Source of the DNA: Planctomycetota bacterium
GTDB lineage: Bacteria > Planctomycetota > UBA8742 > UBA2392
Length of the DNA stretch: 64,000 nucleotides
NCBI GenBank assembly: GCA_019636195.1
Contig: JAHBYA010000002.1
Span: forward strand, 330,311-394,310
Direction of reading: 5' to 3'
The first letter of the stretch is position 1; each line of letters begins with the position of its first letter. The notes beneath the pieces are model-generated. The model did not search any database. It saw nothing but the letters and a program-made list of their open reading frames with translations, and was not told the DNA's origin. A program made the position numbers and the translations under genes. Positions 50,938-59,598 of this stretch are shown piece after piece.

Positions 50938-50967
50938 AAAAGGGCCAGCCGCGCGGCTGGCCCTTTC
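50938..50967 (+). terminator. Terminator after the Rne/Rng gene
   Basis: A strong hairpin (AGGGCCAGCC, GCGC loop, GGCTGGCCCT) is flanked by AAA and TTT that extend the stem. It ends 13 bp after the stop codon of the RNase gene. Confidence 0.75.
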
Positions 50968-51068
50968 GCTTGCATGCCGAGCTGCGGCAGCTTCTGGTTG
51001 CCGACCATGCTTTGCGCTTCGGGGCCGGTAAGGGTAAACCGGAAGCCGGTAGTGAACCGGAGGTCGCC

Positions 51069-52229
51069 ATGGCCCATGAGTTGCTCGCCGCCGCCCAACA
51101 GTTGCAGGACTACCTGACCACCCAGCGCCGCACACTGCACATGATGCCGGAGCTTTCGCTGCACGAGTTCAAGACCAGCGAGCACTGCGCCCATGAGCTG
51201 TCCAAGCTGGGTCTGAAAGTCAGCAAGCCATGGGGCGAAGGCTTGATCGCCGACATCGACGGCCCCAACGCAAAGGGCCGCATCGCCCTGCGCGCCGACA
51301 TGGACGCCCTGCCGATTCATGAACTCAATGACATCCCCTACCGCTCAAAGCACGACGGCGTCGCCCACATGTGCGGCCACGACACCCACATGGCTGTGCT
51401 GCTTGGTACAGCCAAGCTGCTGGCCGGCATGCGCGACCGCCTGCGGCACAACGTGCGCCTGCTGTTTCAGCCAAGCGAAGAGCTGCCCCCCGGCGGCGCC
51501 CCCGGCATGATTGAAAAGGGCGCATTGGAAGGCGTGGATGAGGTGTATGGCTTGCACAACCTGCCGGCGCTTGAGGTCGGGCAGGTTGCCACATGCACCG
51601 GCGCCATGACCGCGGCAGCGGACATCTTCGAGATCAAGTTGACGGGCAAGGGCGGCCACGCGTCGCGCCCCCAGGAAACGCTGGACCCCATACCAGCCGC
51701 GTGCGAACTTGTTGGAATGCTGCAAACGCTGGTGTCGCGCCGCGTCGCGCCCTTTGAGCAAGCCGTGCTGAGCGTGACCAAGGTGAAGTCCGGCACCACC
51801 CACAACATCATTCCCGACGACGCCGAGTTGATGGGCACCGTGCGCACCTACGAAGAGCCCGTGCGCGCCCGCATCATCGAAGAAATGCGGCGCATGGTAA
51901 GCGCCGTGGCGCAAGCACACGGTCTGCAAGGCGAGCTGCACTACCTGCGCGGCTACGACAGCATCGTGAACCACGAGTCAGGCGCCAAACGGGTGGCGCA
52001 AGCGGCCGCGGAGATCGTAGGCAAGAACAACGTCGATCCTGACTACCAAAGGCAGACCTGGGGCGAAGACTTCGCGTACTATCTGCAGAAGAAGCCCGGG
52101 GCATTTTTCCTGCTCGGCAGCGGCAACAAAGCCAAGGGCATAGTGAACCCCGTACACAGCGCCCGCTTCAACGTAGATGAAGCCTGCCTGCCCATCGGCG
52201 TAGCAGTAATGGCCAAGCTGGCCCTGTAG
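51069..52229 (+). CDS. M20-family amidohydrolase (N-acyl-amino-acid or hippurate-type)
   Basis: 386 residues from ATG 51069, with GGAGG five bases upstream. M20D motifs are present: ALRADMDALPI (metal aspartate region), HMCGHDTHMAVLLGTAKLL (metal histidines), FQPSEELPPGGAPGMIEKGALEG and the dimerisation lid domain (TGKGGHASRPQETLDPI). It should remove acyl groups from amino acids (aminoacylase, hippuricase or IAA-amino-acid hydrolase type). It stands alone after a strong terminator. Confidence 0.94.
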   Translation: MAHELLAAAQQLQDYLTTQRRTLHMMPELSLHEFKTSEHCAHELSKLGLKVSKPWGEGLIADIDGPNAKGRIALRADMDALPIHELNDIPYRSKHDGVAHMCGHDTHMAVLLGTAKLLAGMRDRLRHNVRLLFQPSEELPPGGAPGMIEKGALEGVDEVYGLHNLPALEVGQVATCTGAMTAAADIFEIKLTGKGGHASRPQETLDPIPAACELVGMLQTLVSRRVAPFEQAVLSVTKVKSGTTHNIIPDDAELMGTVRTYEEPVRARIIEEMRRMVSAVAQAHGLQGELHYLRGYDSIVNHESGAKRVAQAAAEIVGKNNVDPDYQRQTWGEDFAYYLQKKPGAFFLLGSGNKAKGIVNPVHSARFNVDEACLPIGVAVMAKLAL

Positions 52230-52362
52230 GCGCGGTGTGCCGTAAGGCCCACGCCGCAAACAGGCGGAGTTATAGTCATGGCGTTAGAACCCTTTGCGCC
52301 TCAAAGGGGCGCCGGTTGCCGGCGTCCGCTGCGGCAGCATCGGCAGATGTAGGAGAGAGTAC

Positions 52363-52809
52363 TTGGGCCGTGTGTTAACGACTTTGATTGTGGTTGTGCT
52401 GTTGGGCGTGCATGCGCTTCTGGTCGGTATTGGCTTGGCGGGTTTGTTTGAGTGGTTTGTGGCTGACCCGCCCTGGGCGCGGTTCTCGAACACTGACCTG
52501 CCGCGCTGGATGCTGCTGTTTCAATGGCTGCTGCTGATCGGCGCGGGCGTACTGTTCATTGCCGGCTACCTCACGCGCTGGCGCTGGCTGCCCTTTGCGA
52601 TGGCGGGCATGTACGCGATCATGGGCGGCGTTTGCATTGTGCAGACCTTTACCATGCTCACCAACGACAACCGCTTCACGAACCTGGCAATCGAGTTTCT
52701 GGAGTACACAGTCATCCTGCTGTTTCTGTTCGGCGCGCCCGAAATGCGGCGGCGCTTTGCCCGAGACCGCTTTCGCAATGCCGGAAGTGGCGTTGCGGAT
52801 TCGCAGTAG
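52363..52809 (+). CDS. Four-helix membrane protein
   Basis: 148 residues from TTG 52363, preceded by AGGAGAG. Hydropathy shows four membrane helices: LTTLIVVVLLGVHALLVGIG, WMLLFQWLLLIGAGVLFIAG, FAMAGMYAIMGGVCIVQTF and LAIEFLEYTVILLFLFGA. Short loops and a basic C-terminal end (RRRFARDRFR) suggest a cytoplasmic C-terminus. I do not recognise the family. Earlier codons in the same frame look non-coding. Confidence 0.72.
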   Translation: MGRVLTTLIVVVLLGVHALLVGIGLAGLFEWFVADPPWARFSNTDLPRWMLLFQWLLLIGAGVLFIAGYLTRWRWLPFAMAGMYAIMGGVCIVQTFTMLTNDNRFTNLAIEFLEYTVILLFLFGAPEMRRRFARDRFRNAGSGVADSQ

Positions 52810-52879
52810 CATCAAGTGGTAGTCCTTCGCAGATTTTGCGCACCGGTCTATTCTGGCGGCTGAACGCCCGGAGACACCC

Positions 52880-53803
52880 ATGCGCTACGCCCTCCTGCTT
52901 GCACCGCTGCTTCTGCTCGCCGCTTGCGGCAACCCCAAAGAGTCCAAGTCGGACTTCACCAAGGGCACCGACCCGTTGGCCATTGAGTTCTGGACACTCA
53001 AGCTACCCGACGCTGTGGTCGGCGAGTACTACCAGACCTACATCACCATCACCGGCGGTAACGGGCCCTACACCTGGTCGGTTGTCGGCGGCGTGATGCC
53101 CTACGGGCTCAACTGGCAGTTCACCAACACCTCCACCCGCCAGCTTGCCGGCACGCCCACCATGGCCAACACCTTCACGTTTCGCGTGCGCGTTGACGAC
53201 AGCAGGGGCCGCAGTCACGAGGGCAACTTCACGATCAACGTGATCACGCAGCAGCAGGCGGTGCTGCCTGCAGCCGGCCCGGTCATCTTTGTGATTGACG
53301 CAAGCGCCGAAAGCGCGCTCGCGGGCGGCGGCTTCACCAGCCAGCTGGACGCTGAAAAGGCCAAGTGGACCGAGCTGGCACAGCAGCTTTCGAGTTCCAA
53401 CTCGATTGAAGTCGTCCGCATCGGCGGCTCGATGGAGTATTCCTACCTGTTCGGCTCAGCGCAGGCCGCCGACAGCGCCAACCTGGCGGCCGCCAACGCC
53501 AACATCGCCGCGCTGACCTCAAGCGGCATGCCTGCCATGTACTCGGCGCTCAAGCGCGCGATCACGCAGTATGGCGCCGGCGTGCGCATCGTCATGCTGG
53601 GCGGCGCGCGGCCGGGCAACGACAGCGGCGCGCCCGCGGGTTACGGCGGCTGGCAACAGATTCTGGCGGACGTGGACGACTGGCTGTCGCTGTCGCCGGG
53701 CACGCGGATTGACTGCCACCTGTTCGGGACCAACAGCGAAGTTGAGCTGCTGTACCAGAACCTGACCCTGCGCACCGGCGGCGCCTGGTACTGGCACCCC
53801 TGA
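52880..53803 (+). CDS. Lipoprotein with Ig-like and vWA-like domains
   Basis: 307 residues. The signal MRYALLLAPLLLLAAC has a lipobox at Cys 16. Residues 35-130 contain a putative Ig-like repeat (YYQTYITITGGNGPYTWSVV, then LAGTPTMANTFTFRVRVDDSRG), the He_PIG type found in secreted proteins. Residues 135-300 resemble a von Willebrand A fold (GPVIFVIDASAESAL, SIEVVRIGGSMEYSYLFGSA, GVRIVMLGGARPGNDSG), but the canonical MIDAS DxSxS is altered to DASAES. It is probably an envelope adhesion or assembly protein. Confidence 0.75.
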   Translation: MRYALLLAPLLLLAACGNPKESKSDFTKGTDPLAIEFWTLKLPDAVVGEYYQTYITITGGNGPYTWSVVGGVMPYGLNWQFTNTSTRQLAGTPTMANTFTFRVRVDDSRGRSHEGNFTINVITQQQAVLPAAGPVIFVIDASAESALAGGGFTSQLDAEKAKWTELAQQLSSSNSIEVVRIGGSMEYSYLFGSAQAADSANLAAANANIAALTSSGMPAMYSALKRAITQYGAGVRIVMLGGARPGNDSGAPAGYGGWQQILADVDDWLSLSPGTRIDCHLFGTNSEVELLYQNLTLRTGGAWYWHP

Positions 53804-53860
53804 CCCCTTTCCTTTGCCGGGATGGCATTGCACCGTGGCGGCGTTGGATACGGGGGCGCC

Positions 53861-55507
53861 ATGGCCAAGCCGGCTATTCTTGTGGTCGATGACGAGCCTG
53901 AGGTGCTGCGCGCCATCGCCCGCGACCTGCGCGCACACTACGGCGAGCACTACCGCGTGCTGCGCGCCCAAAGCGGCACCGAGGCGCTGGATGCGCTGCG
54001 CGAGCTGCAACAACGCGCCGAGCCCGTCGCCCTGCTGCTTTCCGACCAGCGCATGCCGGGCATGGAAGGCACGAAGTTCCTGGCCCTCGCCCGTGAATTG
54101 TTCCCAGCCGCGCGGCGCGTGCTGCTGACAGCCTACGCCGATACCAGCGCGGCCATCGCCAGCATCAACGACAGCCACGTTGACTACTACCTGCTCAAGC
54201 CCTGGGACCCGCCGCAACTTCGGCTGTTCCCGGCGCTGGACGACCTGCTGGAAAAGTGGCGCGGCAGCTATCGGCCCGGCTGGGGCGGCGTGCGCATCTT
54301 CGGCAACCGCTGGTCCGCGGGCACACACGCCGCCAAGGAATTCCTGTCGCGCAACCAGGTGCCCTACCAGTTTCACGATGTGGCGGAATCTGAGCAGGCG
54401 CGGCAGGTAGCGGGCGACGACCTGGCAAGGCTGCCGGTAGTGATCCTTGAGAACGGCAAGCGCTTGATCGCGCCCGACACCGAGACCCTGGCGCGCGAAG
54501 TCGGCATGCGCACGCAGGCCGCGGCGCCGTTCTATGACCTCGCGATTGTCGGGGCCGGCCCCGCGGGCCTGGCCGCCGCCGTGTACGCAGCCAGCGAAGG
54601 CCTGAGCACCGTGCTGATTGAACGCGAAGCGCCGGGCGGACAGGCCGGCACCAGCAGCCTGATCGAGAACTACCTGGGCTTTCCGGGCGGGCTTTCGGGC
54701 GCAGAGCTCGCGCGGCGCGCGCTGGCGCAGGCACAACGCTTCGGCGTTGAGGTGCTCACGCCCGCCGATGTCACCGGCCTCACGATCGACGGGCCCTACA
54801 AGAAGCTGCGCCTGCGCAACGGCGCCGAGGTCGCCAGCCACCTGCTGATGCTGAGCATGGGCGTAAGCTGGCGCCAATTGAACGTCCCCGGCGCGCATGA
54901 ACTTACGGGGCGCGGCGTGTACTACGGCGCGGCCCTGACCGAAGCGGAAGCCTGCCAGAACCGGCATGTGTATGTGGTCGGCGCCGGCAACAGCGCCGGC
55001 CAGGCGGCGATGTTTTTTGCCGATTACGCCGAGCACGTGACCATGCTGGTGCGCGGCGAAGGCCTGGACGAAAAGATGTCCAGCTACCTCGTCCAGCGCA
55101 TTGAGGCGCACCCCAAAATCACGGTGCTGGCCCATACCGAGATCGCCCGCGCCCACGGCACACAGGCACTGGAGGCGCTGACGCTGCGCAACCGGCGCAA
55201 CGGCGAGGAATTGGGCGTAGAAACCTGTTTCCTGTTCAGTTTCATCGGCGCCCAGCCGCGCACGGACTGGCTGGGCGACGCGATCGCCCGCGACGAGTAC
55301 GGTTTTGTGCTTACCGGCCCCGACCTGGACAAGCGGCATCTGGCAGGCTGGCCGCTTGAGCGCGAGCCGTTCCTGCTTGAGTGCAACGTGCCGGGCGTCT
55401 TTGCCGCCGGCGATGTGCGCAGCCAAAGCATCAAGCGCGTGGCGAGTGCGGTCGGTGAGGGCAGTGTCTCTGTGGCCTTTATGCACCGGCATCTCGCGCA
55501 GTTGTAG
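53861..55507 (+). CDS. Response regulator fused to thioredoxin-reductase-like flavoprotein
   Basis: 548 residues from ATG 53861. The receiver domain (1-125) has DDEPEV and phospho-acceptor D62 (LLSDQRMPGMEGTKF). A linker with a thioredoxin-like fold (about 145-215, VRIFGNRWSAGTHAAKEFLS) precedes a flavoprotein of the TrxB class: FAD site LAIVGAGPAGLAAA (about 226), NAD site VVGAGNSAGQAAM (about 371) and the C-terminal FAAGDVRSQSIKRVASAVGEG. The redox CxxC of TrxB is missing (ALTEAEACQ), so it cannot reduce thioredoxin in the usual way. The histidine kinase that follows 8 bp later is its likely partner. Confidence 0.93.
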   Translation: MAKPAILVVDDEPEVLRAIARDLRAHYGEHYRVLRAQSGTEALDALRELQQRAEPVALLLSDQRMPGMEGTKFLALARELFPAARRVLLTAYADTSAAIASINDSHVDYYLLKPWDPPQLRLFPALDDLLEKWRGSYRPGWGGVRIFGNRWSAGTHAAKEFLSRNQVPYQFHDVAESEQARQVAGDDLARLPVVILENGKRLIAPDTETLAREVGMRTQAAAPFYDLAIVGAGPAGLAAAVYAASEGLSTVLIEREAPGGQAGTSSLIENYLGFPGGLSGAELARRALAQAQRFGVEVLTPADVTGLTIDGPYKKLRLRNGAEVASHLLMLSMGVSWRQLNVPGAHELTGRGVYYGAALTEAEACQNRHVYVVGAGNSAGQAAMFFADYAEHVTMLVRGEGLDEKMSSYLVQRIEAHPKITVLAHTEIARAHGTQALEALTLRNRRNGEELGVETCFLFSFIGAQPRTDWLGDAIARDEYGFVLTGPDLDKRHLAGWPLEREPFLLECNVPGVFAAGDVRSQSIKRVASAVGEGSVSVAFMHRHLAQL

Positions 55508-55515
55508 GAGAGCGA

Positions 55516-56934
55516 ATGGAGACTTTCCCCGGCACCTCATACACGCGCGCGCAGTTGCGGGTGTGCCCCGTGTTCGCCGACCTGCGCGACGAAGACCTTG
55601 ACTGGCTGCTGGCAAACGGTGAACGCGTCACCGCGCGCAAAGATGAGGTCATCGCCCGCGAGGGCGACCCCATCAATCACCTCTATGTGATGACCGAGGG
55701 CGCGCTGCAATGGCAATTCAACGTCGCGGGCGGCACGACCGTTCTGACCGAAGAGCGTGTAGGGTTTGCCGCGGGCGCCCTGCCCTACAGCCGGGCCAAG
55801 ACCCAGGGCGGCAACGCACGCGCCCTGCGCGATGTGTCGGCCTACCGACTGCACAAGGACAAGTTTCCCGAAATGCTGCGCCGCATCCCTGAACTGGGCG
55901 CGCGGCTGGTGCAGACCATGACCGACCGCGTGCGCAACAGCACGCGCCTGATTGACCAGCGCGAGAAAATCGCCGCGCTGGGCAAGATGGCCGCCGGGCT
56001 TGCCCATGAGCTGAACAACCCAGCCGCTGCCCTCAAGCGCAGCGCCGCAGAATTGTCCGACCGCTTCACCAAGCTGGCCTCGTTGGGCCCGCAATTGATG
56101 AAGCTGGAAGTGAAGCCTGACGACATCGACTGCACCGTCGAGTTCCGCAACAAGCTGTGGCAGCGCACACCGCCCGAGTTCACGGCTGTGCAGCGGGCCG
56201 AGCGCGAGGACGAGTTGTCGGACTGGCTTGAAGACCACGGCGTGCCAGAGCCGTGGGTTGTGGCCGAGAACCTGGCAGAAGTCGGCGCGACCCTTGCCGA
56301 CCTGGAAGATTACGCGTCCCGCGTTTCGCCGACGGCCATGGCATTCGGCCTGCGCTGGATTGACGGCGTGTCGGTTTCAGCGCGGATGATCCGCGAGATT
56401 CTGTCGGCGGCCGACCGCATCAGCCAACTGGTCGGCGCCATCAAGGTACACGCGCACCTTGACAGCAACCCCGACAAGCAGCCCACCGACCTGCACGCGG
56501 GCATCGAGAGCACGCTGACGATCCTCGGGCACAAGCTCAAAAAGAAGCGCATCGTCGTCAGGAAAGAGTTCACGGCGGACATGCCCCACCCCCCGGCACA
56601 CCCCGGCGAACTGAACCAGGTGTGGACCAACCTGATCGACAACGCCATTGACGCAATGGACGACGGCGGCGTGCTGACAATCAAGACGGGCACCGAGGCC
56701 AGCTGCGCATGTGTGCGCGTGTGCGACACAGGCCACGGCATCCCCGAAGACGTGAAGGCCCGCATCTTCGACCCCTTCTTCACAACCAAGCCGATGGGCG
56801 AAGGCACCGGGCTCGGCCTCGACATCGTGCATCGCATCATCACCCAACAGCACAACGGCGACATTGAGGTGGACAGCAAGCCCGGCAGCACATGCTTCAC
56901 AGTGTGGCTGCCGCTCAACCCGCTGGAGAAGTAG
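55516..56934 (+). CDS. Cyclic-nucleotide-binding-domain histidine kinase
   Basis: 472 residues. A cNMP-binding-like fold (about 10-130, VCPVFADLRDEDLDWLLANG and PINHLYVMTEGALQW) precedes a HisKA-like dimerisation helix with H164 (GLAHELNNPAAAL) and HATPase_c: N box VWTNLIDNAIDAMDDGG, G1 CDTGHGIPED, G2 GEGTGLGLDIVHRI. There is no membrane segment, so the kinase is soluble. It and the upstream receiver-flavoprotein fusion form a redox-linked two-component pair; similar pairs occur in many soil and aquatic bacteria. Confidence 0.93.
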   Translation: METFPGTSYTRAQLRVCPVFADLRDEDLDWLLANGERVTARKDEVIAREGDPINHLYVMTEGALQWQFNVAGGTTVLTEERVGFAAGALPYSRAKTQGGNARALRDVSAYRLHKDKFPEMLRRIPELGARLVQTMTDRVRNSTRLIDQREKIAALGKMAAGLAHELNNPAAALKRSAAELSDRFTKLASLGPQLMKLEVKPDDIDCTVEFRNKLWQRTPPEFTAVQRAEREDELSDWLEDHGVPEPWVVAENLAEVGATLADLEDYASRVSPTAMAFGLRWIDGVSVSARMIREILSAADRISQLVGAIKVHAHLDSNPDKQPTDLHAGIESTLTILGHKLKKKRIVVRKEFTADMPHPPAHPGELNQVWTNLIDNAIDAMDDGGVLTIKTGTEASCACVRVCDTGHGIPEDVKARIFDPFFTTKPMGEGTGLGLDIVHRIITQQHNGDIEVDSKPGSTCFTVWLPLNPLEK

Positions 56935-56958
56935 CTTTTGCCGCGATAGTGTGCGCGC

Positions 56959-57423
56959 ATGCGGATACGCGACTACGACCATAAGCGCGATGCGGCTGCG
57001 TTCCGGGCGCTGAACTACCGCACGTTCCGTGACAGCATTCCGCCCGACGAGCCCGTGAACGAGGCCGAGTTCCGGCGCCACTACGAGTGGCTGCTTGGCC
57101 ATTTCGCGCCGCAGGATGCTTCTCGCAACACCGTCTTTGTCGCCGAGGTTGACAGCCGCTACGCCGGCCACATCTGGATCGGCACCCAGACCGACTTCTT
57201 CACCCGGCGCGTTGACCCGTGGGTGTTCGACCTCAGCGTGGCCGCCGAGTTCCGCGGCAAGGGCGTTGCCCGGGCGCTGCACGAGCACGCCACGGCGTGG
57301 CTGCGGAAGAGCGGCGCGAAGGTCGTTGGGCTGCAGGTCATGGCTCACAACAAAGAGGCCGCAGCCATGTACGAAAAGTTGGGCTACAAGCCGCGCGCCC
57401 ACAGCCTGAAGCTGTCTCTTTAG
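56959..57423 (+). CDS. GNAT-family N-acetyltransferase
   Basis: 154 residues. The acetyl-CoA binding strand and loop read FDLSVAAEFRGKGVARALHE (Q/RxxGxG/A type, RGKGVA), followed by KVVGLQVMAHNKEAAAMYEK, which is the classic GNAT motif A/B. The substrate is unknown. The stop codon overlaps that of the convergent exported protein by three bases (57421-57423 and 57420-57422). Confidence 0.9.
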   Translation: MRIRDYDHKRDAAAFRALNYRTFRDSIPPDEPVNEAEFRRHYEWLLGHFAPQDASRNTVFVAEVDSRYAGHIWIGTQTDFFTRRVDPWVFDLSVAAEFRGKGVARALHEHATAWLRKSGAKVVGLQVMAHNKEAAAMYEKLGYKPRAHSLKLSL

Positions 57424-58724
57424 TCTTTGGCGTACAGTGGCACAGTACCGCCGTCGTGGTCGGACTCGGGGTTTAGACGCACGTCCTGCCACGCGCATTC
57501 CTTGTAGCCGGGCACCGACACCCGCACAGCCTCCGCGTCCGGCGACAATCCCCAGAACTGGGCGACACCGTCTGTGCCGGTCTGCGCTGCCAGGTGCTCT
57601 GTGTCGCCGTTGCGCAGCCGCACCACCAGATGCACGGTTGCGCCGGCCTTCAAGGCGGGCGTGGCTTCGAATCGCACGGAATAGCTGATGTCGCGGGTCA
57701 GTATGACCGTGCGCTCGGATGGCAGGTCAGATTGTTTGAGCCTGAAGGTGAGTTCGGCTCCCGGCGCGCGCCACGGCGCCGGCGTTTCAAGGTGATAGGT
57801 GTCGTCGTTCAGCCCGACAAACTGCACGCGCCCCTGGTCGTCGGTGGTCAGCGTGTGCCGCCGCATGTGCAACATGCCGAAGTCGTCCATCGCGGGCGCC
57901 TCAGCCAGCAGCGAGATCGTGATGCCCTTGACCGCGTTGCCGTGCCGGTCGCTGAACACAAAGGTCAGCGGCCGGTGCGCCGGCACCCGGCACTCGACCC
58001 GCGCTTCGTGGCTGCCGGGGCGGTACGGCCCCAGCCCTTCCTGCGGGCTGTAGCGGCCGTCCTGCGCCTTGGCCTCATAGTACAGGCTGATCTCGAGGGT
58101 CAGTGCGCTGTCCTTGAACACCCACTCATGCTCGAAGTACCCGGCGTGGTCGGTGATTACCTTGGGATTGCCTTGCGGCTGGATGGTGCGAATGTGCTTC
58201 AACATGTGCTGTTCCGGGCGCATGCTGATCCATCCGCCGATTTCAATCGTGGCGCCGGCGACAGGAAGTTCGTCGCCGTCGATCACGCGCCCCGAAATGC
58301 GGACGCGAAACTCGCGGTCCAAGCCCTTCCACTCCTCGCTCAAGCGATCGTGCAACGCCTTCTCTGCGTCAAGGCGCGCCACGAAGTCATCCATGGCGTG
58401 GATGCGACCCAACTCTGCAATCGCCGCGTCAACGGTAGTTACTGCCGAAGGCGCTATCTCGTCGCTGTCCGCCGGGGGTGATCCGGCTTCGGGCCCGGGC
58501 TCGGCGGCGGCGCGGGCCTCGGCCTCAGTCGCAATGCCGTGCGCCTGATGTTCTGCCGAGTCAGCTTGCGGCACGCGCTCCGGGCGGTTCGGTGCAGCAA
58601 CTCCGGCAGGATGCTCCCATGCCACGTCCGGGACCGGCGAGTCAATCACTCGCCACACCAGCACGGCGCCGCCTGCAAGGCAGGCGATCAAAAGCAGAAT
58701 CATCAACGGCCAAAGGCGCTTCAT
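57420..58724 (-). CDS. Membrane-anchored protein with carboxypeptidase-regulatory-type beta domains
   Basis: 434 residues from ATG 58724. One N-terminal hydrophobic segment (LMILLLIACLAGGAVLVW) anchors it. A low-complexity linker follows (to about 105), then beta-sandwich regions with the carboxypeptidase-regulatory pattern: FRVRISGRVIDGDELPVAGA (about 140), then FVFSDRHGNAVKGITISLLA and TTDDQGRVQFVGLNDDTYHL. Such domains stabilise extracellular proteins; no enzyme domain is seen. It diverges from uppS. Confidence 0.75.
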   Translation of the reverse strand: MKRLWPLMILLLIACLAGGAVLVWRVIDSPVPDVAWEHPAGVAAPNRPERVPQADSAEHQAHGIATEAEARAAAEPGPEAGSPPADSDEIAPSAVTTVDAAIAELGRIHAMDDFVARLDAEKALHDRLSEEWKGLDREFRVRISGRVIDGDELPVAGATIEIGGWISMRPEQHMLKHIRTIQPQGNPKVITDHAGYFEHEWVFKDSALTLEISLYYEAKAQDGRYSPQEGLGPYRPGSHEARVECRVPAHRPLTFVFSDRHGNAVKGITISLLAEAPAMDDFGMLHMRRHTLTTDDQGRVQFVGLNDDTYHLETPAPWRAPGAELTFRLKQSDLPSERTVILTRDISYSVRFEATPALKAGATVHLVVRLRNGDTEHLAAQTGTDGVAQFWGLSPDAEAVRVSVPGYKECAWQDVRLNPESDHDGGTVPLYAKD

Positions 58725-58826
58725 GCAGTTCTGGTACGCAAATAGTGCCCACGGGTTCCGGTGTGCTTGCGTGAAGTCACGCCTGAGCGTACCATTGTCG
58801 CGGTTACTTTGTCCCAAAGAGTAAAC

Positions 58827-59549
58827 ATGCCCCCCCAAGTGCCGCGACACATTGCGATCATCATGGACGGCAACGGCCGCTGGGCCGAGGCCCGCGCCAT
58901 GCGCCGGGTGAAGGGGCACGAATCCGGCATCGACAGTGTGCGTGAAATCAGCGAAGAGTGCGCGAAACTCGGCGTCAAGCAGCTTACGCTGTACGCCTTC
59001 AGCGAAGAAAACTGGAAACGCCCGCGCCTCGAGATCGAGTTCTTGATGCGCATGCTCAAGCGCTTCCTGGTCAAAGAGCGCGAGACGCTGCAACGCAACA
59101 ACATGAGCTTTTCCGCGATCGGCCGCCTCGACCGCCTGCCCGCCGACGTGCGCAAAGAACTCGAAAAGACCCGCAAGCTCACCGAAAAGAACTCCGGCAC
59201 GCGGCTGTGCCTGGCGCTCAGCTACGGCGGCCGCGCCGAGATCGCCGACGCCGCCAAGGCCTTGGCTGAAAAAGTCTGCCGCGGCGAAATCAAGCCCGAC
59301 CAGATCGACGAAGCCGCCATGGCAAACGCGCTGTACCAGCCGGACATGCCGGAGCTTGACCTGGTGATCCGCACCGCCGGGGAAATGCGCCTGAGCAACT
59401 TTCTGCTGTGGCAGGTCAGCTACGCCGAGTTTTACGTGACCGACACGCTGTGGCCGGACTTCCGGGCAGAGCACCTGCACGCCGCCATCGCCGACTTCAA
59501 CCGCCGCGAGCGCCGCTTCGGCGGCCTCAAGCCCGCCAGGACCGCCTGA
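58827..59549 (+). CDS. uppS: Isoprenyl (undecaprenyl) diphosphate synthase
   Basis: 240 residues from ATG 58827, the usual length. It condenses FPP with IPP to make the lipid carrier for cell-wall polymers. The P-loop-like IIMDGNGRWAEARA carries the catalytic aspartate; YAFSEENWKRP, CLALSYGGRAEI, VIRTAGEMRLSNFLLWQVSY and AEFYVTDTLWPDF are the conserved regions. RTAGEMRLSNF replaces the more common RTSGEQRISNF. Confidence 0.95.
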   Translation: MPPQVPRHIAIIMDGNGRWAEARAMRRVKGHESGIDSVREISEECAKLGVKQLTLYAFSEENWKRPRLEIEFLMRMLKRFLVKERETLQRNNMSFSAIGRLDRLPADVRKELEKTRKLTEKNSGTRLCLALSYGGRAEIADAAKALAEKVCRGEIKPDQIDEAAMANALYQPDMPELDLVIRTAGEMRLSNFLLWQVSYAEFYVTDTLWPDFRAEHLHAAIADFNRRERRFGGLKPARTA

Positions 59550-59598
59550 CACAAAGTCCGCATTGCACAGCCCACCGTGCGCATTAGGATGCGCCGCC

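Noticed and set aside
53519..55615. Open frame of 698 codons antisense to the response regulator-flavoprotein gene
   Set aside because: The plus-strand gene has clear motifs and spacing to its neighbour; the antisense product is a shadow rich in Arg, Ala and His.
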